From contig NW_027331472.1 of the NCBI RefSeq assembly GCF_022965805.1, forward strand, positions 124,001 to 188,000: 64,000 bases of DNA, written 5' to 3'. The position numbers and the translations under genes are program-made. Source of the DNA: Primulina eburnea (taxonomy: Eukaryota; Streptophyta; Magnoliopsida; Lamiales; Gesneriaceae). Below, in pieces: positions 32,902-44,483 of the stretch (its first letter is position 1; every line of letters starts with the position of its first letter). The notes beneath the pieces were generated by a model. That model was given only the letters and a program-made list of their open reading frames with translations. It did no database searches and was not told the origin of the DNA.

Positions 32902-34029
32902 ATGCGAAGATCGCAAAATCCTGACTTGCTTATCTTTGATCCTGAAATCAAAAGAACCGCAAGAAGATTAAGAAAGGCAAGAAGAGAAGAGATTCGAGCA
33001 ATGGCTGAAAATAGAGATAATGAAAATCCACCCCCTGCAATACCAATTAGAGATCATTTTAGGCCGGTATTGAACGCTCATTATTCGGGTATAGCACGAG
33101 GAACTATTCATGCAAACAACTTTGAGCTCAAGCCCGCATTGATAAACATGGTTCAACAAGATCAGTTTGGGAGAGCCGCTACTGCAGATCCTCATCTACA
33201 TCTCAGAACATTCCTTGAAATTACTGATACGGTAAAAATAAATGGTGTTTCTGATAATATAATTCGATTGCGTTTGTTTCCTTTTTCTCTTAGGGACCAA
33301 GCAAGAAGATGGCTCCAATCGCTTCCTTTGGGGAGTATTACTACATGGCAGGATTTAGCAACCAAGTTTCTTGCAAAATATTTCCCACCTGCGAAGTCTG
33401 CACAGTTGAAAATTGAGATAAGTACTTTTAGGCAGACTGATTTTGAGCAATTATATGAAGCATGGGAAATGTATAAGGAGTTGTTGAGGAGATGTCCAAA
33501 CCATAGTTTTGAAGATTGGGTACAGATTAAATTATTTTACAATGGTTTGAATGGACAAACAAGAGGCACTGTTGATGCAGCAGCTGGTGGCACAATATTT
33601 GCCAAATCACCCGATCAAGCATATGATCTGCTTGAACAGATGACCATTAACAGTTATCAGTGGCCGTCTGAAAGGTCAGGAGTAAAGAAGAAAGCTGGAA
33701 TTTATGCCATAGATCCTATTACATCACTCACCGCTCAAGTTTCAGCTTTGACAACTCAAATTGCAGCAATGAATAAAGCTAGTACATCAGAAGTTGAAAA
33801 TGCATCGGTTGTTACTGAAGAACCACATATTCCTGATGAGGCTCATTATATCAACAATAGGAATTTTGGTGGTTATGGAGGATATCGAGGTAACCCTCCC
33901 CCTAACACTTATCATCCTGGTTTGAGAAATCATGAAATTTTTTCATATGCAAATAATAAGAATGTGATGAATCCTCCACCGGGTTTAATACATCAAAGGG
34001 GGAAGGAAAACCTTCACTTGAGGATTTAG
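32902..34029 (+). pseudogene. Element F gag
   Basis: The 375-codon frame starts MRRSQNPDLLIFDPEIKR, typical of Athila gag. The retrotransposon gag core is clear at residues about 95-220 (DPHLHLRTFLEITDTVK, RDQARRWLQSLPLGSI, KFFPP-like KYFPPAKSAQL, NGLNGQTRGTVDAAAGG). A Gly/Tyr-rich tail follows; I see no CCHC knuckle. A one-base frame change near 33995-34005 diverts the frame to a stop at 34027-34029, while the true continuation (PSLEDLVGTFVVESNKRM) is in the next frame. Gag forms the particle. Confidence 0.9.
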
Positions 34030-35705
34030 TTGGGACATTTGTTGTTGAATCTAATAAAAGGATGGCTAGGACTGAATCTCGTCTTGATGGCATGGAAACT
34101 CACATGAGAAATATGGGTGCCACAATGAAATCATTGGAGACACAGATTGGTCAATTAGCTAATGCATTGAGAGATCAAAATAAAGGTCAATTTCCAAGTA
34201 ACACTGAAGTGAATCCAAAGGAGCAATGCAAAGCTGTAACTTTGAGAAGTGGAAGAGAACTTGAGGGTAAAAATTCCAATGAGAAGGATGAAAATGAGGT
34301 GACTGTTGAAGAAGTTGAAATTGAGGAATCCAAAGCTGAAGTTGAAGTTGAACAACCTCCGGTATTCAAGCCAATTCTTCCATATCCACAGAGGTTCAAA
34401 AAGAAGAAATTGGATGATCAATTTGCCAAATTTTTGGAGATATTCAAGAAGATTCATATCAACATTCCATTTGCCGATGCTTTAGAGCAAATGCCAAACT
34501 ATGCAAAGTTCATCAAAGATGTGATGTCAAAGAAAAGGAAGTTGCATGAGTTTGAGACAGTTAAGTTGACCGAGGAGTGTAGCGCCATACTCCAAAAGAA
34601 ACTACCACAGAAACTCAAAGATCCAGGGAGTTTTACTATTCCTTGTGTTATTGGTGGTTCTAGAATAAATAAAGCTTTATGTGATTTAGGTGCCAGTATT
34701 AATTTAATGCCTTTTTCTATTTACACGACTTTAGAGCTTGGCGAGGTGAAGCCTAGCACTATTACCTTGCAGCTGGCGGACATATCACTTACATATCCAC
34801 GGGGTATAGTAGAGGATGTTCTGGTAAAGGTAGACAAATTTATATTTCCTGCTGATTTTGTCATTCTAGATATGGAAGAAGATCAGGACACTCCACTTAT
34901 CTTTGGAAGGTCATTCTTGGCCACCGGAAAAGCTTTGATTGATGTACACAAAGGTGAGCTCACATTGAGAGTAGGTGGAGAAGAAGTCATGTTCAACATC
35001 TACAACACAATCAAAGAACCAAATGAGGTAAGTACTTGTAATAGTATTGATGTAATTGATTCATGTGTATCTCATGTTGGTGCAGGTAGATTGACGAAAG
35101 ATTCCTTGGAGATATGCTTGTTGGAATCGGCGTCTACACTGGATGAAGATGATTGGGATGTACAAGAGGAGTTACTTGCTCTTGATACATTGCCTAAAGA
35201 AAAGATTGATGTGCATCATGTAGAGTTACTTGAAGATGCAAGTAAAGAGGTACCAAAAGCATCTCCTGAATTGAAGGAATTGCCAAGCCACCTTTGTTAT
35301 GCATTTTTAGGTGAAAATTCAACATATCCGGTAATCATCTCTTCTTTACTTACTTGTACTGAAAAAGAGAAATTGTTGAGGGTGTTGAGGGAATTTAAAT
35401 CTGCTTTAGGATGGACAATTGCTGATATAAAGGGGATTAGCCCTACAGTTTGTATGCATAAAATCTTGATGCATGAATCATATTCACCCTATGTTGACCA
35501 ACAGAGAAGGCTTAATCCAGCAATGAAAGAAGTTGTGAGGGCTGAGGTATTAAAATTGCTAAATGCTGGTGTTATTTATGCTATATCTGATAGCTCGTGG
35601 GTTTCACCAGTACAAGTAGTGCCTAAGAAGGGAGGAATAATTGTAGTGAGAAATGAGAGCAATGAATTGATTTCAACTCGTCCAGTGACTGGTTGGCGAG
35701 TATGA
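34030..35705 (+). pseudogene. Element F gag tail, aspartic protease and RT N-terminus
   Basis: The frame (methionine at 34062, internal) carries a coiled-coil-like gag tail (MRNMGATMKSLETQIGQLAN), an acidic linker, and the protease with ALCDLGASINLMPFS, where the motif is DLGAS as in other Athila-type elements. Next come RSFLATGKALIDVHKGELTL and the RT entry SSWVSPVQVVPKKGG. It ends at a TGA (35703-35705) that replaces Cys in WRVCIDYRKLN. The stop is the only lesion between it and the next segment's start. Confidence 0.9.
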
Positions 35706-36339
35706 ATAGACTACAGGAAATTGAATGATGCTACTAGGAAAGATCACTTCCCTCTTCCCTTTATTGATCAGATGCTTGATAGAGTAGGTGGTTATCATTA
35801 TTATTGTTTTTTTAGATGGTTGTTCAGGTTACAATCAGATTGTCATAGCACCGGAGGATCAGGAGAAGACTACCTTCACTTGCCCTTATGGTACATTTGC
35901 TTTCAGGAGAATGCCATTTGGACTGTGCAATGCACCTGATACTTTTCAGAGGTGTATGATGGCCATATTTTCTGACATGGTCGAGGAAATAATGGAGGTT
36001 TTTATGGATGATATTTCTGTGTTTGGTTCAGCTTTTGATCACTGTTTGCAAAATCTGATGCTTGTTTTGCAGAGATGTCAGGCGAAGAATCTAGTTTTAA
36101 ATTGGGAAAAATGTCACTTCATGGTTCCAGAAGGTATTGTGCTTGGCCATAAAATTTCGGCTAAAGGAATAGAAGTTGACAGGGCCAAAGTTGTGGCAAT
36201 TGAAAATCTTCCACCACCAAAGAATGTTAAAGGGATCAGAAGTTTTTTGGGACATGCTGGGTTTTATCGTCGTTATATTAAAGATTTCTCTAAAATTACT
36301 AGACCTTTATGTAATTTGTTAGAGAAAGATTCGACATGA
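35706..36339 (+). pseudogene. Element F reverse transcriptase palm
   Basis: The reading continues as IDYRKLNDATRKDHFPLPFI and then shifts frame near 35805 at a T-rich run. The second frame (to 36339) has LDGCSGYNQIVIAPED with a catalytic Asp, PFGLCNAPDTFQRCM and the active site VFMDDISVFG, the variant usual in Athila. KGIRSFLGHAGFYRRYIKDF closes the RT. A further frameshift near 36335 ends it before RNase H. Confidence 0.9.
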
Positions 36340-36344
36340 TGATG

Positions 36345-38149
36345 ATTGTTTGCAGGCGTTTAACAGGATCAAGAAAGCACTGATTTCTGCTCCCATTATG
36401 ATAGTACCTGATTGGAAGGAGCCTTTTGAGCTCATGTGCGATGCTAGCGACTATGCTGTGGGAGCAGTATTGGGACAGAGGCGAGATAAGATGTTCAAGG
36501 CTATATACTATGCAAGTCGTACACTTAATGCAGCTCAACAGAACTATACAACTACTGAGAAAGAGATGCTAGCAGTGGTGTTTGCATTTGACAAGTTCAG
36601 AACATATCTCATAGGCACCAAGGTAACCGTTTTTACTGATCATGCAGCTCTTCGCTATTTGTTTGCCAAAAAGGATGCCAAGCCTAGGTTGATACGATGG
36701 ATACTTTTACTTCAAGAATTTGATTTTGAAGTCAAAGACAAGAAAGGTTGTGAGAACCAGGTGGCAGATCATTTGTCACGACTAGAGCTTGAAGAAAGAA
36801 CTGATGGTGAAGTCATTAATGAGTCGTTCCCAGACGAACAACTATTTGAGGTAAATTCTAAACTCCCTTGGTTTGCCGATATAGCTAACTTTTTGTCTTG
36901 TGGTACTTTTCCTCCAGATCTGAATCATCACCAGAAAAAGAAGTTCTTCCATGATATCAAATTTTTCTTCTGGGATGATCCTTGTGTGTATAAGAGATGT
37001 GCTGACCAAGTGATTAGGAGATGTGTTGATGGAGAAGATGCACACAAAATTCTGGAACAATGTCATTCATCACCTTATGGTGGACATTTTGGAGCAACAC
37101 GAACAGCAGCTAAGGTATTGCAATCAGGTTTTTACTGGCCTACTTTGTTCAAGGATAGCTATACCTTAGTGAAATCATGTGATAGGTGCCAAAGGTTAGG
37201 AAACATTTCTAGGCGTCACGAATTGCCACTGACAAATATTTTGGAAGTGGAACTTTTTGATGTCTGGGGCATAGATTTCATGGGACCTTTTCCCCCTTCT
37301 TTTGGTCAATCTTACATATTATTAGCTGTAGATTATGTTTCGAAATGGGTGGAAGCAATCGCCACCAGTACTAACGATGCTCGTGTTGTAGTTAAATTTG
37401 TGCACAAGAACATTTTCACCAGGTTTGGAACACCGAGAGCCATCATAAGTGACGAAGGTACGCATTTTTGCAATAGAATTTTTAACTCACTGATAGCTAA
37501 GTACAATGTGAAGCACAGAGTGGCATTGGCATATCATCCTCAGTCGAACGGACAAGCTGAAATATCCAACCGGGAAAACAAACAAATATTAGAAAAGACT
37601 GTCAATACAAACCGGAAGGATTGGGCTATAAAATTGGATGATGCACTGTGGGCTTATAGTTCAGCGTTCAAGACGCCAATAGGGATGCCTCCCTATAGGT
37701 TGGTTTTTGGTAAAGCTTGTCACTTGCCAATGGAATTGGAGCATCGAGCATTCTGGGCAGTTAAAAAGTTGAACTTTGACTTGAAAGCAGCTGGCGATGA
37801 AAGAAAACTTCAATTAACTGAAATGGAGGAATTCCGCAATGAAGCCTACGAAAATGCCAAGATTTATAAAGAACAGACCAAAAAGTGGCAGGATAAGCTC
37901 ATTGTACGAAAGGAACTAAAACCAGGACAACAAGTACTCTTGTTCAATTCCCGTCTAAAGTTGTTTCCTGGTAAGTTGAAATCGCGTTGGTCAGGTCCAT
38001 TTTTGGTGGAGACAGTGTATCCTCATGGAGCGATCGAGCTAAAATGCAATGATGGACGAACTTTCAAGGTCAATGGACAGCGAGTTAAGGCATACTATGG
38101 AACTGAAGTGAGAAATATTGACAATTTCAGTCTGGGTGAACCAATTTGA
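36345..38149 (+). pseudogene. Element F RNase H and integrase (open frame)
   Basis: This 600-codon frame is intact to its natural stop. RNase H landmarks are [46 protein letters not shown] and [11 protein letters not shown]. The integrase zinc region has [10 protein letters not shown] through [10 protein letters not shown]. The core has [11 protein letters not shown] (Asp), [11 protein letters not shown] (Asp) and [11 protein letters not shown] (Glu). The C-terminus includes [21 protein letters not shown], a GPF-type motif. There is no chromodomain, as expected for Athila. It depends on upstream gag-pol translation, which is broken. Confidence 0.92.
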
Positions 38150-38184
38150 GAAAAAAAAACTGGTAGTCGGGCTTATGAAGTTAA

Positions 38185-38212
38185 ACCAAGCGCTTATTGG
38201 GAGGCAACCCAA
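38185..38212 (+). other. Conserved Athila hairpin downstream of pol
   Basis: AAGCGCTTATTGGGAGGC followed by AACCCAA lies 35 bp after the pol stop. TTGGG and CCCAA can pair around AGGCAA, and AAGCGCTT is itself palindromic. I recall near-identical strings just after pol in many plant Athila-type elements. Its role is unknown; a processing or export signal is a guess. Confidence 0.6.
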
Positions 38213-38393
38213 ATTTTTGTTTTTCTTTTGCATTTTAATTTCGGTGTTGATTTTATTTTTGTATCATGTTATTTTTTGTAGTGTATTTTTGATATAATGT
38301 ATGTTTATATCTTCCCAAAATTTAATCAATCCTAATTGTTTTCTTTTCAGGACTAAAAATTTGAGAAAAAAAAAATATTTTTGACGAAACAGG

Positions 38394-38684
38394 AGTGCAC
38401 CCGCGGTACAAGCACACCGCAGCCGCGCTCAGGAGTGTCGAACATACACCGCACCCGCGGTACCATGCATACCGCACCCGCGGTATATTCATACAGAAAA
38501 TTGCTGAGCTGCCGAACATACACTGCACCCGCGGTGTTACCTACACCGCACCCGCGGTCTTCACATGTTAAATAATGCAAGAAATGCCGAAGAGATACCG
38601 CACCCGCGGTTTTGTTATCACCGCACCCGCGGTCGCACAACATGAAGGAAAAAAATTAAATCGAGAGCACACCGCACCCGCGGT
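38394..38684. repeat. Internal array of paired 23-bp-spaced dyads in F
   Basis: Dyads start at 38394/38416 (22 bp, degenerate), 38448/38471, 38522/38545, 38597/38620 (each 23 bp) and a single one at 38671. The segment 38525-38559 is identical over 35 bp to 31685-31719 in the LTR. The word TGCCGAA recurs before the pairs. The array lies about 540 bp upstream of the third ORF. Confidence 0.92.
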
Positions 38685-39221
38685 CGCACCTTTTTAAAAC
38701 AGAATCGGGCATTCTTCAGCATTGTCGAAGAACACCACTCAAGAAAACCTCCTCCATTTCGAAATCCTCACTCCAACAAACACTTTCCACACTCAATTTT
38801 TGTGATTCCTTCAACAAATTTATCACTCCCGACCAAAATATCTTAACCCATTCCATCAAATATCAATTCCTTTCCACAAAAAATCAACATAAAACCTAGG
38901 GTTTGAAAAGGGGGCTCAAAATTTCTTCAACAATTTGATGGAGCTTTGATTTTATGCTTCAAGAAACATTTCAACACACCCAAGGTGAGTCAATTCATTG
39001 CATATTTGTTGGAAAATTTCGAAATTGTTGGTGTTAGTTGATATGGAAGGAAAATTCATTTGGTGAAGTACATTCTTGATTTTGGGGATATTGTTAATTG
39101 ATTGTTGGGAATATTATTGGTGTTGTGGATATTGTTTGTATTGAGTTTGGGGGAGTGTAAAATCATTGAAGTGTGAGAATTGGGTTGAAGAAAAGTTGGT
39201 GTTTGAAAGGTGTTTGACACA
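38685..39221 (+). promoter_or_regulatory. Putative promoter, leader and intron of F third ORF
   Basis: After the array there is a weak TATA-like TTTTTAAAAC (about 38691-38700). A C/A-rich, ATG-poor stretch follows that looks like a plant 5' UTR. A strong 5' splice site CCAAG/GTGAGT lies at 38984/38985. An acceptor is less clear; candidates are near 39200-39210. This layout suggests a separate transcript for the ORF. Confidence 0.45.
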
Positions 39222-40223
39222 ATGCCTCCAAGAAGAAAACAATCTAAGGGTGCATCATCCTCATCAACTTTGAATTATGATGCAAGTCGGTTTTATGATG
39301 AGAAGGCGGAGGAGCAATATGGCAAGATTTTGAATAGAAGCATTATAAAAGAAAGGGGATTTGATCTTAGTGCCCCTCATACTGAAATTGGAGAAATTCT
39401 TAGGGCTCGACAGTGGGAAGAATTTGGCAGGCAGCCACAAGATGCTGTCATTTCATTGGTGAGAGAGTTCTATGCTAACCTCAAGGTTAGGTATGATCGG
39501 TTGACGGTGTTTGTGCGGGGAAAATGGGTAGCATTTGATGCACATACGATTAACACGTTATATGGTATCCCTGCAATCATGCACGACGAATATGAAGAAT
39601 ACAGGAACGAGCATGTTGATTATAACAGTATTCTTCAAACAATTTGCATACAGGGAGCCGAATGGAGAATGAGGCACGATGTGCTCTTGAGCCTAGCAAA
39701 GTCTGATCTGAAGACTGTTGCAAAAAATTGGTATTCATTCATTTCTGCAAGGATCAAGCCTACCGAAAACACCACTACCGTCATCAAGGAGAGGGCTATC
39801 CTCACATTTTGCATTATGACAGGGAAGGCAATTGATTTAGGTCAATTGCTTCAGAATTCGATTCTTGACTATGCAAGAGGTAACTCTCCGAGTGGACTTC
39901 TCCACCCCTCTCTCATCACTGTTTTATGCCAATATGCGGGAGTTACTTGGGCTACGAATGAAGAGTTGTTGAAGCCAAAGAATGAAATTTTGGTTATTCA
40001 ACCAATTGTGGGAGTCAGAAATGACCAAGCTGCAGCACGTAGAGCTGAAAGGGAATTCAATAGGAGAGCTGCAGAGAGACTTGACCAAGCCCAGGCTCAA
40101 GAACCACCACTGCAACAAAGGCACAGGAGAGACAGATTGACTATGTTGGAAGAGGACATGCGAGTTCAACGCCAAGAGATGGATGCGTTCGGTATAGAAC
40201 CGATACATTCATGGGGTACATGA
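39222..40223 (+). CDS. Element F third ORF, putative plant transposon protein domain
   Basis: The 333-residue ORF begins MPPRRKQSKGASSSSTLNYD. I chose the ATG at 39222; a GTG-led extension to 39210 is unlikely in a plant. The core EFYANLKVRYDRLTVFVRGK, FDAHTINTLYGIPAI, AKNWYSFISARIKPTE, ERAILTFCIMTGKAIDLGQL and ILDYARG matches what I remember as the domain often called putative plant transposon protein, found downstream of pol in Athila-type elements. A Gln/Arg-rich, helical C-terminus follows. No transmembrane segment is evident, so I do not call it an envelope. It is uninterrupted although pol is broken. Its function is unknown. Confidence 0.82.
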   Translation: MPPRRKQSKGASSSSTLNYDASRFYDEKAEEQYGKILNRSIIKERGFDLSAPHTEIGEILRARQWEEFGRQPQDAVISLVREFYANLKVRYDRLTVFVRGKWVAFDAHTINTLYGIPAIMHDEYEEYRNEHVDYNSILQTICIQGAEWRMRHDVLLSLAKSDLKTVAKNWYSFISARIKPTENTTTVIKERAILTFCIMTGKAIDLGQLLQNSILDYARGNSPSGLLHPSLITVLCQYAGVTWATNEELLKPKNEILVIQPIVGVRNDQAAARRAEREFNRRAAERLDQAQAQEPPLQQRHRRDRLTMLEEDMRVQRQEMDAFGIEPIHSWGT

Positions 40224-41276
40224 TGGATTTCACATCACTGTTGGCTCAGCAATTTCCATCTGCTTCCACTTCTGGTCATCCATTTCCACCTCCTCCACAG
40301 TGGCCACCCGTTTACCACCCGCCGGAGTTCCAACCACCCCACGACGACAAAGATGAGGATGATGGCAATGACCACTGACGGTCGTTGCCCAGTGTATGTG
40401 TATTTTCCTATTTATCATGCTTATTTACATCGAGGACGATGCACATGTTTAAGTTTGGGGGAGATTTAGTTTATTTTATTTGGTGTGTTTAAATTTTTGT
40501 GTTTTATTTTATTTCATTTGGTGTGTTTATTTATTTGTTTATTTATTTAGGTTATTTTGTGTGTTTTTAGTCATGAAATTTTTTTATGAATTGGCCAATG
40601 ATGAAAATATTTTTTTTTGAATTGAAAAGAAAGGTCATGCATCAAATTCATGTTAATTGATCAATTTGAAAAATTTAGAGAATAATCATGAGATTTGGTG
40701 AGTTTGAAACTTACAATTTCTATAAAACCTTGTGATTTTTATTTGACATTGAAATAAAATTTTTGCAAACACATAGATGATTGAGGCAATCTTTGATTTT
40801 ATTTGGGCCATTTATATTGTTCATAAACATTCATTTGAAGCCCTTTTGAGCCTATATGAACAAAGAATTGTGTTTTTTTTTTAAATTCCTTGCAAGCAAA
40901 GCACTTTTCTTTTTGAATATATATGTATTTGGTTGATGCATTGAGACACTATTTTCACGATGATTAGATTCTACTCTTTGATGGTGAATTGAGATTTTGT
41001 CTAGAACTATCCAAACATCACTCGAGGCGAAATACGGACAAATTATGATTTAGGAATGATTTAGGTGATTTTTGGATCGATTGAGCCTTTCAAGCTACCA
41101 AATAAAATTATTTTATCATTTGTCACCTCTTTGAGCTTATATGAATTTGAATGACACACGTAAATATGTGTAAAAGAACCCCATTCAAATATTTTTTTTT
41201 TTCAAGTATCCCACAATTACCAACCTTTTGAATATCTTATACAATTATTTCCTACCTTCTCAAGGGAGTAAGAATT
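40224..41276 (+). other. F 3' untranslated region, part before D
   Basis: This AT-rich region has no coding signal. ATCGAGGACGATGCACATG followed by AAGTTTGGGGGAGAT at about 40427-40467 resembles strings common downstream of Athila coding regions and may be a secondary purine tract. It is interrupted by D after GAATT (41272-41276). Confidence 0.7.
41272..41276. repeat. Target site duplication of D, left copy
   Basis: GAATT equals GAATT at 49799-49803. Confidence 0.93.
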
Positions 41277-41801
41277 TGTGGGGACCCGGGCTCTAACTCA
41301 ATTCTTTTGGGATTTAATTGGATCTTTGTTCGAAAATGTGGGTCAAAAATTTGCTTTTAACATTAATTCAAATGTATAGATAAAGCATAACATGTCGTTA
41401 ACTGAAATAAACAACATAATGTACATACATATCTGTCTAGTACAACCATACACTAGTGTTCGAATCTCAAATACAAGTAGTTCAAATCTAAACAGAAACT
41501 ACTGGTAATCTGCTACTACACCCGGCATCACCACGCTATCAACTCTCTCATCCTCGTCGTGACCCTGATCCTGCCCCACCTGTTGCCATTCACACATACA
41601 GACACGACAACAGCCGGATAACTCCGGTGAGAACATATCCCAGTATAAAACATGGATGCATGCAATGTAATAATCATGTACAAAAGCATAGCATATGTAT
41701 CAAGTAACATGAATATAAATCTAAACATGTAGAAGAATACAAATCTGTATTCAACATTTAAATCTTGACTCGACTCATTTCTAATCTAGGGATCCCGGTG
41801 T

Positions 41802-41856
41802 GAATAAGACGGTCTGTTACCTACCCAACCACTCGGGGCAACGGTACGTCTTATTC
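41802..41856 (-). other. Conserved LTR stem-loop, copy in D 3' LTR
   Basis: The arms GAATAAGACG and CGTCTTATTC pair over 10 bp with a loop of about 35 nt. Confidence 0.6.
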
Positions 41857-42715
41857 CTAGACTTCGGTCAACTCTGTATCGAGGGTCTACACATATAGCA
41901 AATCTGCTCCTATGCGTCGATACACCGAAACGTCTAGTGTTGGCAAGTCTGCCAATCTCTCCTATCTCAGGACTCAAATATAAATCAATAAACAAGGCAT
42001 TACATAATCAAATGTAATAACAATCTACTATGTGATTTAGGGAAACTCGTATCAAATCTGAATCGAGTTGTGCAATCCCGTGACCACATGAATTATACCT
42101 TTCTTGCCGAATCGTCGGTGTCGTCGTCGAAGTCTCGAGTTCACAATAGCCAATACAAATCTGAAATGGCATAGTCCAGGTGCACTCTATCAATATACAT
42201 CTCAAACAACTCAATAAACATAGCTGAAATCGGTTTCAATACAATTTGACGACGTAACGGTGTAATTCTCGGTACCGGTCAACTCAATCTCAACAAAACA
42301 ATATATACAATAGCCACAACTCATAATCTTCATAAGATACTCATCAAAACACAATATAACATGCTCAATTCTTCCAATCAATATCGATATACATGCTGGA
42401 AATTCGCAAGGCTCGTATACGGTGTCCGAAAATCGTTCTGATAACAAATATACGATGCTCGGTATACCAAGAACACATATTTCTAACAAAATCATAATTT
42501 CCCCAACATATGAATTTCGAATCATGCTGAAATTATATCAAACTTACATCCTTTCGTAGCCAACGATGCAAGGATCAATAATCCGGACTCGGACTTAAAA
42601 TCAGATGAACAAATCTTGCACAATCTCGAATCTAAAATGGAAAATCTTGAAGGAACAAGGCTTGCTCTCGGTTCTCTCTTCCAGTCTGAATAAAATGAAG
42701 ACTCAGCAGCTTAGG

Positions 42716-42725
42716 TATTTATATA
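42716..42725 (-). promoter_or_regulatory. TATA box of D 3' LTR
   Basis: TATATAAATA in sense, about 50 bp downstream of the last dyad. The other copy is at 49417-49426. Confidence 0.7.
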
Positions 42726-42774
42726 GCATGCCATGTGTCAACATAAAAATCGAAGGTGGCACTTCGCATGCAGC

Positions 42775-43001
42775 ACCGCGGGTGCGGTAGCTCAGGAGCG
42801 CGGGTGCGCTGTGCTCACGGCGAGTTCATCCAAAAATGTAGCACCTAGACCGCGGGTGCGGTCCTTACATGACCGCGGGTGCGGTCTCACACTGCGGGGG
42901 CGGTCTTGCTAACACCGCGGGTGCGGTGTCTGTTCGCACAATTTCACTAATTTCCTCTCAATGCACCGCGGGTGCTGTATCTCTAACACCGCGGGTGCGG
43001 T
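42775..43001. repeat. Paired dyads (D 3' LTR), motif ACCGCACCCGCGGT in sense
   Basis: Dyads start at 42775/42797 (22 bp), 42849/42872, 42891/42914 and 42965/42988 (23 bp each). GCCGAAGCC precedes the array in sense. Motif and orientation relative to transcription match B and F. Confidence 0.92.
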
Positions 43002-43097
43002 GTGGCTTCGGCCCTGGTGCTCAAAATCTCATAATTCATGCATTCTTATCTATACAAGTCTAACATCAATGCCAATTGGCAATTCTCGAGCCTTACA

Positions 43098-43112
43098 TTT
43101 CTCCCTCTCTTA
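43098..43112 (-). other. Polypurine tract of D
   Basis: In sense AAGAGAGGGAGAAA lies next to the LTR start TGTAAGGC. Confidence 0.87.
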
Positions 43113-43199
43113 GACAAGAGTTCGTCCTCGAACTCATACACAATAAATCATGCAAGTATATAAAAAATTGTAAAGTCAAAACGGAAAGAAAGACTCACA

Positions 43200-44474
43200 T
43201 CATAAAAATAATTCGGGATGCCTCTGTCTCATCTCAAACTCTGTCTCCCAAGTTGCTTCCTCGATGCCATGACAACTCCATTGAATCTTCACTAACGGAA
43301 TAGTCTTTGTCCTGAGCTTCTTTTCTTTCCGATCAAGAATCTGTATCGGTCTTTCAACGTAGCTCAAGGTCTGATCTAGCTCGGCTTCGTCAGGTTGAAT
43401 GACATGAGAATCATCCGGCATATATTTGCGCAACATCGATACATGAAAAACATCATGTATACCGGACAGTGAAGGAGGAAGAGCAAGTCTGTAAGCTCGA
43501 TCGCCAATCTTCTCAAGAATCTCATACGGACCGACGTATCTAGGAGACAACTTTCCTCGCTTGCCAAATCTGACAACGCCTCTGAAAGGTGAAATCTTCA
43601 GAAATACTTTGTCTCCCTGTTCGAATACTAACGGTCTGCGTCTGATATTGGCGTACTTCGCTTGCATATCTTGTGCTGTCTTCATTCGCTTCTGAATGAT
43701 CTTCACTTTCTCGGTCATCTCACGAATCATATCAGGCCCTAACTCTGGTACCTCCGAGATATCATCCCAGTACAACGGAGATCTGCACTTCTTTCCGTAT
43801 AAAGCTTCGAACGGTGCCATCTCTATGCTCGTCTGATAGCTGTTGTTGTATGAAAACTCACACAACGGCAATGAATCTTGCCAATTAGTACCAAAGTCTA
43901 GTACTACAGCTCTCAGCATGTCCTCTAACGTTTGGATATTCCGCTCTGACTGTCCGTCTGTCTGGGGATGATAAGCAGTGCTCAGGTGTAGAGTCGTACC
44001 CAAAGCCTGCTGCAAGCTGTGCCAAAAGTGAGAAGTAAATCGTGGATCACGATCTGATACGATCGACTTCGGCACACCGTGCAATCTGACGACCTCTCTG
44101 ACATACAACTCTGCCATCTGATCGTGTCGATAGGTCATTCTGTACGGAATAAAGCACGCTGATTTGGTCAGTCTGTCTATCACAACCCAAATCGAATCAC
44201 AGCCCCGGGATGATCGAGGTAACTTCGTCACGAAATCCATGGAAATGTGGTCCCATTTCCATTCAGGAACAGACAAACTCTGAAGTAAACCTCCGGGCTT
44301 CTTTCTTTCTGCCTTCACCTGCTGGCAATTCAGGCATCTAGACACAAATTCTGCAATGTCTGTCTTCATCTGTTTCCACCAGAATTGTGTCTTCAAGTCG
44401 TTATACATCTTCCTGCCACCAGGATGAATGCTGAACCGACTACAGTGTGCCTCCGACATGATCTGTCGTCTCAA
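43200..44474 (-). pseudogene. Element D integrase with chromodomain (open frame)
   Basis: The frame is open over 424 codons to its natural stop. It has the zinc region ([18 protein letters not shown], then [16 protein letters not shown]), the core with [28 protein letters not shown] and DGQSERNIQTLEDM, an intact CRSPLYWDD (the Trp lost in A and B), SPRYVGPYEILEKIG, and a chromodomain YVERPIQILDRKEKKLR with VKIQWSCHGIEEATWE. The first methionine is internal, as it normally continues from RNase H. One stop (about 44483) separates it. This is the best preserved integrase among the chromoviruses here. Confidence 0.94.
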
Positions 44475-44483
44475 ATCTGAAAT

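Larger units (their letters stand above)
41277..43097 (-). repeat. 3' LTR of element D
   Basis: It runs from TGTGGGGACC to GCCTTACA on the plus strand. In sense it has four dyad pairs (43001-42775), a TATA box (42725-42716) and the stem-loop (41856-41802). Confidence 0.95.

Noticed and set aside
38394..38684. Array looks somewhat like a CRISPR
   Set aside because: Repeats are 14 bp, spacers are short (9 bp within pairs) and partly repeated, and the context is a plant retrotransposon. Not a CRISPR.
42211..42525. 104-residue minus-strand ORF repeated at 48912-49226
   Set aside because: It lies in the transcribed part of both D LTRs, is conserved only because the LTRs are nearly identical, and has no known features.
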